From the NCBI GenBank assembly GCA_947650285.1, contig CANTFL010001040.1:1-64000 (forward strand): 64,000 nt of DNA, in the 5' to 3' direction. Both the position numbers and the translations under genes were made by a program. The notes beneath the pieces are model-generated. The model worked only from the letters and a program-made list of their open reading frames with translations. It was not told where the DNA came from and searched no databases. Of this stretch, positions 54,839 to 64,000 are shown piece after piece (positions within the stretch are counted from its first letter, which is position 1; each line of letters begins with the position of its first letter). This DNA comes from Hyaloperonospora brassicae (taxonomy: Eukaryota; Oomycota; Peronosporomycetes; Peronosporales; Peronosporaceae).

Positions 54839-56110
54839 ATGAGCCCAATGGCTGGAAACAACGACGCCAAGGCAGCTACACCGGCAGCTGCAGGTCACGC
54901 AAGGGCCTCGCCGGCTCGTGGCGCCTCGCCGGCCCGCCCGAAAAGCGCGTCCGCCGTCGTAAATAAGTCGTCGGCTCACGAAAGGAGCCCAACAAAAGAA
55001 TTAGAGATCCTCACGATGCCCGACGCGCTCTCGTCGCTCATGGAGTGCATGGAAACGAGCCAGATTCGCATCGACGAGGACGAGCATGTGCGAGGGGCGA
55101 TCGAGAGCGGTCTTTTCTCGTCAGCGCTCGGCGCGAATCTGGAAACGCGCACGATGCGCATGGACGCGCTCGAGCCAGTTGAGAGAATGCCGCCCGCCAG
55201 GGCGCAACCGGCACACACTTCAACACCGAGTCGGGAGTATTCGCCGTTCGAGTCGCTCAGGCCTCGATTTCTCGCACTGCCGCCACAGCCGCAGCAGATG
55301 CGTGCGCGCCCGCCGGTTTCAGCGCCAGCGACAGCTAAGGAACACGAAGATAGAGCGCGTGGAGTGACTCGAGTAGCAGAGCAGCCGACGCGGTACACGC
55401 TTCAGCAGATGCACGCAGGGACGCCGGACGCGTGCCAGCGGAAGCTCACCGTGAGCAAGTTTGACGGCACCGAGCTGTACCGCGGCCTTGGCTCAGGGTT
55501 CTTCGACTAGGGCCGCACTTTCCTACGTCAATTCAACATGGAGCAGGCTGCGCATGGCCTCCTTTGGACCGGAGACGTCAAGATTGATCTTCTCGGCCAC
55601 TACCTGAGTGGTACGGCCGAGCGGTATTTCCACAAGCAAGTCGACACGTGGTGGCTCGAGCAGCCCACGCTCGGCTACGTGATGGGCCGGGTGCTGGCAA
55701 CGTTTAAGACGTCGATCATGGCAGCCCAAGCAATAAAGCTCTTCGCTGAACGGAAAGACTCAAGGCGCATGGGCCTGAGCATTTTTTGTATCTCGTGGCG
55801 GTCGGCGACGTACGAGGTGGCGCTGACGCGCTCGTGCTGGACAACATTGTGATCATGCGTCAGCAGAGCTCGGCCTCGTGCTGAAGACAAAGAACGATCC
55901 AAACCGCATTGATCACCTTCGTCACGCCGAGGAATTGGCGCACTTTGCGCAGTCCATCGAGTCTACCGCGACGTCGATTGTACAGGAAGTGGTGGCGGCG
56001 CACGTTATCAAGCCGGTGTCACAGAAGGAGTCGCTTGTGTGTTACGGGTGCGGCAAGAGTGGCCACATCATGGCGCAGTGTCGAACGACTAGCTACAGCG
56101 GTGGTGGCGC
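54839..56110 (+). pseudogene. Copia gag with zinc knuckle
   Basis: ATG at 54839 (MSPMAGNNDAKAATPAAAG). An Ala/Pro-rich N-terminus is followed by a helical part after an in-frame TAG at 55508-55510 ([20 protein letters not shown]). A frame change near 55765 leads to HAEELAHFAQSIESTATSIV and a CCHC knuckle C-YG-C-GKSG-H-IMAQ-C near 56040-56080. Confidence 0.8.
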
Positions 56111-57850
56111 TAAAAACAGTGCAGTGAAGCTAAGGAATGAAGACGGAGAAGAAAGTGGCATTTTGCTGGCTCTGACGGAGCGCAAGACACGGGCACTTGG
56201 GACGCATGATGACCGCAAAGCTAAGTCAAATAAGTCGTGCAACGCGCTGGGTGACGGCGAAGACGGCGACAGGAGCGCCTGGATCCTCGACAGTGGGTCA
56301 AGCAGGCACCTGGCGAATGTCGTGGCACTCCTTCTAGACGCGAAGCGTTGCAGTCGCGAGATAGCGATGGAAAACGGCGACACTCTCGAGCTTACCAAAG
56401 TTGGCAGAGTGCGACTTCATGTGATTGCCGCAGGCGTGGAAAAGACGGTGACGCTCACCGACGTCTATTTGGCACCGCAGCTCGCTTGCAACATCGTGTA
56501 GTTTGTAAAGCTGGAGCAGAATGGCTTGGGGCTAGTATACCATGACGGGGCGAGATCGCTCGCGCGCAGAATCGACGGTGCAGTCTCCTTTGACGTAACG
56601 ACGAAGAACAACGTGCTCTTTGTCTTCATGGCTACAGCGCGACCTGAGATAGGAGCTGCCGACGTTAATATGACGGCGCTCAAATCCGATGATGCGATCG
56701 ATCTGTCTAGAGACGTGCAAGTGGGATCGTTGACCCACTTCCACCAGCGCTTTGTACACCTGTCGTATGAAACAATAGAACGCATTGCGCGCAAATCCGA
56801 GTCCGGGATCGAGCACAACGATCGCCGTTGACTTAGATGTATCACGTGTATGCAGAGCAAGCATTCGAAAAACGCTCAGAGCAAGAAAGACAGCGGAGCC
56901 AACTCGCCGATGACACGGGTCGAAGGCGTGATTTGATTCGATCTTAAGGTCCCCCTGATGCCCAGAGATTGTCTTGGAAACTGTTACTTGGTAAACTTTG
57001 TTGATCACAAAAGCAATTACTGCCGAGTGTTTCTAATAAAGAGCAAGGATCAGGCGGCCAAAAAATTCGAACAATTTTTGACGTTTTTCGAGCGACGTTT
57101 TGGGTGCAAGATTCTCGTGTTGCGTACCGATGGAGGAGGAGAATACCGAAACGTGGACCTATATTGCTAAACGACTGGAGTAACACGTCAAATCAGCGAA
57201 ACGCGTAATCAGGCGAGCAACGGAAAGGCAGAGCGCATGCACAGGAAAGTGTTCAATATGGCGAGGTCGATGATATTTGCTTGCAACATGCCTCAGTACT
57301 TCTGGGGAGACGCTGTGGAAAACGCGACGTACATCCTGAAACAGAGTCCGACAAGCGCGAACGAGAAGCGTGCCTCGCCGTACGAGGTTCTTACCAAGGT
57401 AGCGTCAGATATGCGGGACATTGTTGTGTTCGGGTCAACGTGCGTTGTGCGACGAGACCCTGACAAGAACGCTCTGGCGCAGCGGTCTAAAGAAGGGCAG
57501 ATCATCAAGCGCTGTGACGATACTAAGGGGTACCGGGTGTACCTCCCCAAGAGCAATGTCGTCATTACGACGCAGCATGAAAAGAACGTTGCGACAATTC
57601 TGGCGGAACAGAACAAGCGACTTTTGCAAGGTGTCAACAATCCGGTCGCGAGCGGTGACAGAGAGATTACTACGAGCACTCGCGCGTCATCTGGGCAAAG
57701 TCATCAGGTAGCTGTGGGCAGCTGCGTGACCGCACGGCTGAAGGAAAAGAATAAGCCGTGGCAAAGGCAGGCGCACGTGACGTGGAGTGCCGCAAAACGT
57801 GCAGGAGGAACAGTGCAGATGGAGGAGCCATCAGCGATTTCGGACTTGGT
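56111..57850 (+). pseudogene. Copia protease and integrase
   Basis: Protease AWILDSGSSRHLANV near 56278. The gag-pre-integrase region HFHQRFVHLSYETIERIA is near 56740, followed by CITCMQSKHSK. Integrase core: YLVNFVDHKSNYCRVFLI, VLRTDGGGEYRN (catalytic Asp) and NGKAERMHRKVFNMARSM with the catalytic Glu. Stops at about 56499 (TAG), 56829 and 56943 (TGA) and 57168 (TAA). Confidence 0.85.
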
Positions 57851-59476
57851 TAACCTCGCGTACGAGAAGGATCCGATTAACAACGCTGAAGCGATGCGGT
57901 GCCCGAAGCGTGCCGAGTGGGAAGTCGCGATGCGGAAAGAGGTCAGAGCGCTCCACGACAACGGGGTCTGGCGTGTGGTAAATAAAGGCGCGAGATCGAA
58001 CCCGCTGCACTCAAAGTGGGTCGATAAGACTAAGACTGGAGCAGACGGAGAGCTGTAGCGACACAAGGCGCGGCTCGTTGCATGCGGGAACGAATAGGTA
58101 TTAAGGGTGGATTACAACCTAACCTTCGCAGCGGTGATGGGCATCAGAACAGTTGAGGTCGTGCTGGCACTCGCGGCAATATGGGGTGTCCCAGCCAAAC
58201 ACAGCGAAATCCCTAACGCCTACGTTAAGGCGGACAAGGAGGAGCACCTCGACATCTGCTAGTCTGTGCCACGCGGTATGGACGTGTCAAGTGACACACT
58301 GCGCGAACTCGGGGCTGCGAACACAGGAGAGGTCGTCCTCGATCTTCGCAAGAGCCTGTACGGCATAAAGCAAGCTAGACGCCTATGGAGTCAGCTTCTA
58401 CATGAGCGACTCACGGACGCCGGGTTCGTGCGGTGTGTCAACGATATGTGCTTGTATTTTTGGCGGGACGATGGCGAGCTCGTTGTCGTTGAAGTTTACG
58501 TCGACGACTTGCTGGCGACAGGGACAAGTGCATGGGCAGTGGAGAAGCTCTTTGAAGACCGAAAGACATTGCAGATTAAAGAATTGGGTCACGTGCACAA
58601 AATCCTTGGCATGCGTGGTATATCCACCGACGACGGTGGCTATTGCATATACCAAGAAGAGGCCATTCGAGAACTGTTGCGTGCCCATGGCATGATAGAA
58701 GCTAATGCGACGAAGACGCTGATCGGCGAAAAGTGTAACAAAGTGTTCGAAGACGACGCCATGCTGCTTGAGGCGAAGAGTGGGAGCGGTGGTCCGAGTG
58801 TCAAAGCGTTCCAGTCGCTTGTGGGAAGTCTGCTCTCGGTCGCAAGGTGCACACGGCCTGATGTGGCGTTCGCCGTGCACAAGGCGACCCGACAGACGCA
58901 TGCGCCACTCATGCACGACTAGAAGTTATCCAAGAGGATCGCTCGGTACCTCAAAGGCACGTCAGCACTGAAACTCAACATGGCTCCGGCGCGAACAAGT
59001 CGAGACGGTCTGCAGCTGGTGGCATACAGCGATGCAGATTTCGTAGCCGATAAAGCTGACCGCAAGTCGCTCACAGGAGGAGTCATACTCCTCAACGGTA
59101 TGGCAGTGTATTGTTTCACGAAGAAGCAAGGCGGCGTGTCGCTATCGACTATGGACGCCGAATTCGTCGCTGCGAGTGAAGTCGCGCGCGAGATCATCGG
59201 TCTACGGCAGATGTTGATGGAGATTGTAATGACGCCGGTTATCCCAGTGCTTATACACGTGGATAACCAGGCTGCCATTAGCCAGATAGAAGGCGAGTCA
59301 TCATCAAGAAAAGCAAAGCACATCGACGCGAGGCACAAGTTTATAAAGGACTAAGCGCGTCGCGGCATCGTTAAAGCACAGCATGTCCGCTCGGAGCTTA
59401 TGGTCGCGGACTTAATGACAAAATCCATGGACGCTACCAAGCTCACGACGTTGCGCTGCCTGATGAATCTGGCGTA
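57851..59476 (+). pseudogene. Copia reverse transcriptase and RNase H
   Basis: RT: KRAEWEVAMRKEVRALHDNG, RKSLYGIKQARRLWSQLL and the catalytic VYVDDLLATG near 58500. RNase H: VAYSDADFVADKADRKSLTG, LSTMDAEFVAASE, HVDNQAAI and KAKHIDARHKFIKD. In-frame stops at about 58056, 58096, 58261 and 58919 (all TAG) and 59352 (TAA). The normal end is near 59476. Confidence 0.88.
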
Positions 59477-59478
59477 GC

Positions 59479-59700
59479 AGCTCAGCGATGAAGCGCGAGC
59501 GACGAGAATGGCGCGGCGTAGTGACAAAGAGCGAGCGACAACGACGATGGCGCAGCTCAGCGATGAAGCGCGAGCGGCGAAAACGGCGCGGCGTAGTGAC
59601 GAAGATCGAGCGACGAGAACGGCGCAGCGCAGTAATGAAGTAAGAGCGACGACGGAAACGGCGCCGCTCGAAGAACGAGGCGTGAGCGACGAGTTGATGC
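59479..59700 (+). repeat. 36-39 bp minisatellite before the copia 3' LTR
   Basis: About six imperfect units alternating two variants (one starting cagctcagcgatgaagcg, one cggcgtagtgac). It can be read as repeats like ARRSDEDRATRT. Confidence 0.8.
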
Positions 59701-59748
59701 GGCGCAATGCGTGGTGAGTGGGGTGTGGTATCTAGCACTCACGAGGAG

Positions 59749-59960
59749 TGTTAGAAAAAAGACATCTGACCATGTGATAGTTGCGTGCGTGTGGAAAGGC
59801 GCGCCGATTCGTGTGCAAGAGACACTACACGCTTTCGTAGAGATAGATAGGAAAGATGCATTTGAGTGGCTAGCATGAGAGATGAAAAGTGAGTGGCTAG
59901 CAGCAGCAGGATAATAAAGTCAATACAGAATCTTTTTACCTTCCAACATCCATATAAACA
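59749..59960 (+). repeat. 3' LTR of the copia element
   Basis: Ends TAAACA; element C sequence resumes immediately after the GCATA duplication. Confidence 0.8.
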
Positions 59961-60566
59961 GCATAGCTTATCAAACAGCGTTTTCATAAGACTCGGCCAA
60001 GCCCCAGGCATTCCTAACAACCCCGTTGGTGCTACAAACCATTGATACGTTTCTTTTTGGGTTCTGAAATCCGTATAGGGTCTACTTGATGGCACGACTA
60101 CCAATTGATGGCATTCTTGAGCAAGATGGAGAAGCGTTAAGTACTTGCATACAACCATGCGGTCGAATAGTTCTTCGATCTGACGGCAAAATAATTTTTG
60201 CCACGATGGACATGCTAGTCACATAGCAGTTGTCAATTACTAAGCGAATGGGAATCTTCAAATATTTGCTTCGAAGCCAATCAGCGTGTTTGTGGAACTT
60301 TCCGGTCGTGGGTCCTTCTTTGGGATTCCAAAAATATATCAGACCCATGGCGAATTGGAAACTTCTATCCATCCTTTTAGTATATTCTTTTCAATAAATT
60401 GCTGCAGTTCGTCTTGTTCAACCTTCGAAATACGGAAGGAGGCACGGGCGCTTGGCACCGCATCAGGCTTGATGTGCAGTTCGAAGTTCACTGCTCGCGT
60501 TGGAGGCATTTCGTTCGATAGTTGTTCTGGAAATACGTCCTTGTACTCGTCTAGAACCGGTTTCAA
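59961..60566 (-). pseudogene. Element C RT N-terminal part
   Basis: Begins with MKPVLDEYKDVFPEQLSNEM and KPDAVPSARASFRISKVEQD (entry to gypsy RT). It continues across frame changes through YTDFRTQKETYQWFVAPTGL and LGMPGAWPSLMKTLFDKLC to the copia junction. Confidence 0.82.
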
Positions 60567-60897
60567 CTCTTGCGATATTTCTGATGGTTCGACATTGGTA
60601 CCTTCAGCCGATATATCTCCTCGTATGCTCCACTGTTCAGCGTCTCTTGGAAGGCAGGACCATCGTCGTCTTCGAACTTCGTGTGAGAATTAACCTCAAT
60701 ATGTTGCGATCTCCAATCGATCCTTGGGTTGTACTTGGTAAACCATGGTTGACCAAAACTAAGTCATGCGTATCGGGTACGTCCAATTCCATGAACTGCA
60801 CATTGGGAAACTCCATACCGTCGACGTGAACATTATCTTAAAATAATTTTGTGGGCTGACTCGATGTCCACGTTCCGTCAAAACGAAGCGCTTGTAC
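60567..60897 (-). pseudogene. Element C protease-RT linker
   Basis: Decayed sequence linking protease and RT, with fragments such as VQFMELDVPDTHDLVLVNHG (approximate reading near 60740-60800). Confidence 0.45.
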
Positions 60898-61086
60898 CTA
60901 TTGTGTGCTTAATATCTTGGAGGCTAGACCAGGTTTGGTTAGATTTGTGGATGCCCCCGAGTCGATCAAAATTTTGACGGACTTGTTTCCAATGATACCA
61001 TCACGCACCAGTAGTTGACCCCGCACTGAAATGTCCGATCCAAAGCTGCTTGATTCAAAGTTAATAGGTTCGACTTCTGTCTTCAC
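60898..61086 (-). pseudogene. Element C aspartic protease
   Basis: VKILIDSGASTNLTKPGLAS has the retropepsin DSGAS motif. The domain is cut by stops on both sides. Confidence 0.8.
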
Positions 61087-61134
61087 TTGGACCTCCGCGG
61101 CATTTATCGTGGCTCGATCAGAAACAACTGATTC

Positions 61135-62346
61135 TTATTCGTCTTCCCGGCTATCCACATTGTTGACATGTTGAAGGCTTACATTTTGATGCAAATTTAG
61201 ATCTGAGCGATAGTTACCTCGATCATTACGTGGCTGGCGATAACGACACTGGGCGGAGCGATGATTAGGACTTCCGCACTTAAAGCACAACTTACGGCGG
61301 CGGCATTCATCACGAGATGGAAATTCCACGTAGCTGATGTCCATTGGCTCCGGACCATCGGTCGATCGATATCAACGACTGTTTTCGTATGACTTGTACC
61401 ACGGTCTATCGTGCGAAATTCCTCGAGAATGTCTCTGCGGATGGGAACGGTCAAAGTCCAACGCAACTGTAAATTGATCGGAGAGTGTTGTACAGCGACG
61501 GTACTGAAGTTCTTCCCGCGTGCGACCCGTAAGTCCACGGAGAAAGTACATGATCTGGTCCAGCTCGCTCATCTCTCAAACTTGAGTGACTACGTGGCGA
61601 AACTTGCACACATGATCAGGGAGGTCTTCGCAATCGCGCTCGCTCATGTTGTTCATATCCTCGCGTAGACGCTCTTGCAAATCAGCCGGAACAAATTCAC
61701 GTTCGACTTTGCTTAAGAAGTCTTCCACATTTGTGACGTACTGTTTTTGCATCACATACCACTCGGCGGATTCTTGCTTCAGCGTTCCGCCTAAGACAGC
61801 GAGTATTCTTTGCGAAAGTTCTAGACTCTTCCAGTCAACACCTCGTGCAAAGAAGTACTGCTTCACTTTCTCCTTGTAGAGTTGAAAAGATTCATCCAAC
61901 CTATTCCCATACGTCGGAAGTTACGAAACCTCTAGCTTGATATCCGAAAGCTGTTTTAATTTCTGACATTGCTCAATCAATTGCGCTTGTTTTACCATCA
62001 TTGCAACCATAGAGTGCAGAAATTGTGCATGCTGATTGGAAGTCATCGGGGTGGACATTGTTGAACTAATACAGTTTTCATTGGGTATTAACGATTAATT
62101 AACTCCAGGTGGTTGATCTGGGGTCCTTTTTGGCTCTTGAGTGCTTCTCTTGATAAACTTTGGTCCGGGTTTTAAGGACTTGTTCGACTTGGCGGTCGGT
62201 AGTTGGCTTACGGGTACGATTTTGAATCCTGGCGGCCCAGCAAAAGAAACTCGGATAGTCTTGACCTGGTGCTTAGCAATTTCGCGTAAGATGCGTAGGT
62301 TCACCGTGCTCTCGAATCTGAGCAAGTCACTTAGGTGCGAGAGCAA
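61135..62346 (-). pseudogene. Element C gag
   Basis: Capsid-like part at 61899-61576 (YKEKVKQYFFARGVDWKSLE, VERE-FVPADLQERLRED). The zinc knuckle C-FK-C-GSPN-H-RSAQ-C is in the 61344-61135 frame. The 62346-62095 frame is a basic Pro/Lys-rich piece that may be the N-terminus or unrelated. Confidence 0.75.
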
Positions 62347-62799
62347 GCGAGCTTTGATGTTATTGCGCGAGTCGGAGCGTTGAGACGTATCCTAGTGTTT
62401 CTTGAAGCGGCAAAGAATGCGGCTGGTGCGGCAGATTGATTTCAGCAGATCCGCGCGGCACTTATCGGCTGCGTCTGGCTAATTTACGGACATCTGGGCT
62501 AGCGAGTCGTTGATGTCGATTCTTGTGGGTTGCTTCCGCGAGTGACGGGTCATGAACCGAGGAACTGACCTTTTGTTAACCAAACTGACTTATAACTAAA
62601 ACGAGAGGATTTATAGCCACTTAAGAATTCGATCTCGATAACAGCAGCAGTAGTAATGGCCCAGTAGGATTTACAGCCAATGAAAAGGAGTCCCCGCCCT
62701 CAAAAGGATTAGGGTATACGATTGGTCTCTTCTGATCACTGCTCTTGCGGGGCGACGGCGATGCAGTAGGGACGGCGAGGACCAACAAGTGCTACCGGA
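62347..62799 (-). other. Element C 5' leader
   Basis: Untranslated leader. The primer-site region just inside the LTR reads CGGTAGCACTTG on minus (about 62797-62786), two bases from the LTR end. Confidence 0.5.
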
Positions 62800-63056
62800 T
62801 GTGAGGACTTGTGGATTACTTGGTAAATTGAAAATTGAATTAACATAGTTCCTTTGTTTACTACCCTGTGCTACCACTAAGCCTATCATTCTATGTCGTT
62901 TTAGAATGTTCCTAATGACGTCATACTGGGACGTCATAGTGTGAGGTCAGACCGTGACGTCATACTGTGAGGTCAGACCGTGACGACAGACCGTGACATC
63001 ATGGCTATCTAGCATATAGATAGCTCAGTCGTGCTGCACGACTCGGCGACATGACA
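62800..63056 (-). repeat. 5' LTR of element C
   Basis: About 39 bp longer than the 3' copy because units like gacgtcatactgtgaggtca are tandemly expanded at 62915-62990. It contains TGACGTCA palindromes, the classic CRE/bZIP site. Confidence 0.82.
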
Positions 63057-64000
63057 TACGGGAGTTGATCTTCGAAACGAAACCGACCCGTGCATCTAAG
63101 CGTGCATGTAGCACATCATTTGTTTTGACTAGTTGATTCAGGTACGATTGTGTGTACCTTAATATCTACTTCTGACTCGATCATCATCTCTCACGATCTA
63201 GTTCTGAAATGGAGCAACATTCTTGCTGCCCGGTTGCCATCATGATGCTATTGACGTGAGCTATCAGAGCCATGTTTACCATGAAAAATGTCAAAACGTT
63301 GCTTTTGACGGCGACGTTTGTATGGTCGATCGAGTCCCCGGCATTGTCGCTGGTAAATTCGTGTCGCTGAGCAAAAGCATTGAATCTCGTCGCAATTCAA
63401 GGAAACGATTTGCCTCAGCCGAAGCTTTATCATTCCGTGAGAAATACGAATGGCGATTTGAAAGACATCATAGCAATACACGTTGTCGACAAAAACAATG
63501 TCGCGAATATTTTTTGCAGTACAGTAGAGCCTCTCTTAACGAATCCCTTATTAGATAATTACCCTTTGTTGTTAATCTAGAGTGTTCAGATGGACGATGG
63601 GCAAGAGACGTAGACCACGTGACCACCCAACCCCTCCTACCTCATAATCTTTCATTCGCCCAATTGTATCAGCTAATAGGGGATCTACTGTAAATACCGA
63701 TTTTGGCACATGTGTAGCTGAGGTAACCATCTGCACAAAAAGACTACAAGAGTAAAGAACGACGGGCAATGAATTTCTTTGTGCGTGTTTGTACCAAAAG
63801 GGTCTACAGTAAGCCGAACATAGTGCCAACTTGTACGTCTTCACACTAGATGCGACGGGTTTGCACATGTCCTACTTGCAAAACATACTCATCACCAGTA
63901 GAAATATGTGCCCGACAACAATGTGGAGAATGTTTTGCAGTAATCGTTGTTTAAAAATCCATATTCACTCACAATTTAGCCAAACGCGAAAGTAAAGCCC
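63057..64000. other. Right flank, no recognisable gene
   Basis: Nothing coding is supported. It contains a MITE candidate at 63522-63690. Confidence 0.4.
63522..63690. mobile_element. Candidate Tc1/mariner-type MITE
   Basis: A 169-bp segment with short inverted ends (CAGTAGAG... and ...ATCTACTG) and inner matching blocks (ccttattag and ctaatagggg), flanked on both sides by TA. No coding capacity. Confidence 0.45.

Larger units (their letters stand above)
54624..59960 (+). mobile_element. Ty1/copia retrotransposon nested in element C
   Basis: LTRs of about 211 bp (54624-54834) and 212 bp (59749-59960) start with TGTTAGAA. Flanks GCCTA (54619-54623) and GCATA (59961-59965) form a 5-bp duplication with one change. 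The LTRs differ at about ten sites (roughly 5%), so it is older than A and B. Order gag, protease, integrase, RT, RNase H is the copia order. The frame is mostly preserved but carries about ten in-frame stops. Confidence 0.92.
50635..63056 (-). mobile_element. Element C: old Ty3/gypsy chromovirus with two nested insertions
   Basis: Bounded by related LTRs at 50635-50852 and 62800-63056. Flanks are TACGA (50630-50634) and TACGG (63057-63061), an imperfect 5-bp target duplication. Coding is on minus: gag and protease near 61-62 kb, RT split at 59961/54623, RNase H split at 54152/52981, integrase 51.4-52.2 kb, chromodomain 50.8-51.3 kb. Without the copia element and the solo LTR it would be about 5.9 kb, a normal size. 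Confidence 0.88.

Overview
The window looks like nuclear DNA of an oomycete, probably a Peronosporales-type plant pathogen. The evidence is compact genes with short GT-AG introns of about 80-190 bp, protist-type domain mixes (a RING finger fused to a Tubby domain, an EF-hand kinase with an acylation-type N-terminus), and large nested Ty3/gypsy and Ty1/copia retrotransposons. I cannot name the species from sequence alone.

Positions 1-13.6 kb form a gene-rich block: a frame-broken amino-acid/polyamine/organocation (APC) transporter (minus, runs off the left edge); a class V aminotransferase of the alanine-glyoxylate type (plus, three exons); a twin-CX9C CHCH protein (plus, three exons); HOP2, the meiotic strand-exchange cofactor (minus, four exons); a CDPK-like kinase with an NFG in place of DFG (minus); a low-complexity hypothetical ORF; peptide deformylase (plus, three exons); a LicD-type membrane protein (minus); and a RING-Tubby protein (minus). 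These look like housekeeping genes, not an operon or functional cluster. Positions 13.6-19.2 kb are decayed: an unidentified broken gene, a Mutator-like (MULE) transposase relic, and a Ty3/gypsy relic with one LTR.

From 19.2 kb onward the window is almost wholly transposons. Element A (19174-32806, coding on minus) is a Ty3/gypsy element with 1145-bp LTRs, a 4-bp GTGG duplication, a second RNase H domain and a decayed antisense gene beside its 3' LTR. Element B (34922-42736, plus) is an apparently intact chromovirus with 527/528-bp LTRs and a perfect GTCCC duplication. It has intact gag and pol joined by a textbook -1 frameshift signal, an antisense ORF in the same place as that of A, and a remarkable density of small perfect hairpins. 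Element C (50635-63056, minus) is an old chromovirus split by a solo LTR of family A (52982-54147, inserted in its RNase H motif) and by a Ty1/copia element (54624-59960, inserted just before the RT YxDD motif). Both insertions are confirmed by target-site duplications and by continuity of the interrupted frames. The 43-50.6 kb stretch holds only LTR relics and no recognisable gene.

The strongest candidates for something undescribed are in elements A and B: the hairpin-saturated sequence of B, its frameshift signal, and the shared layout of an antisense ORF starting about 0.1 kb inside the 3' LTR and pointing back toward pol.
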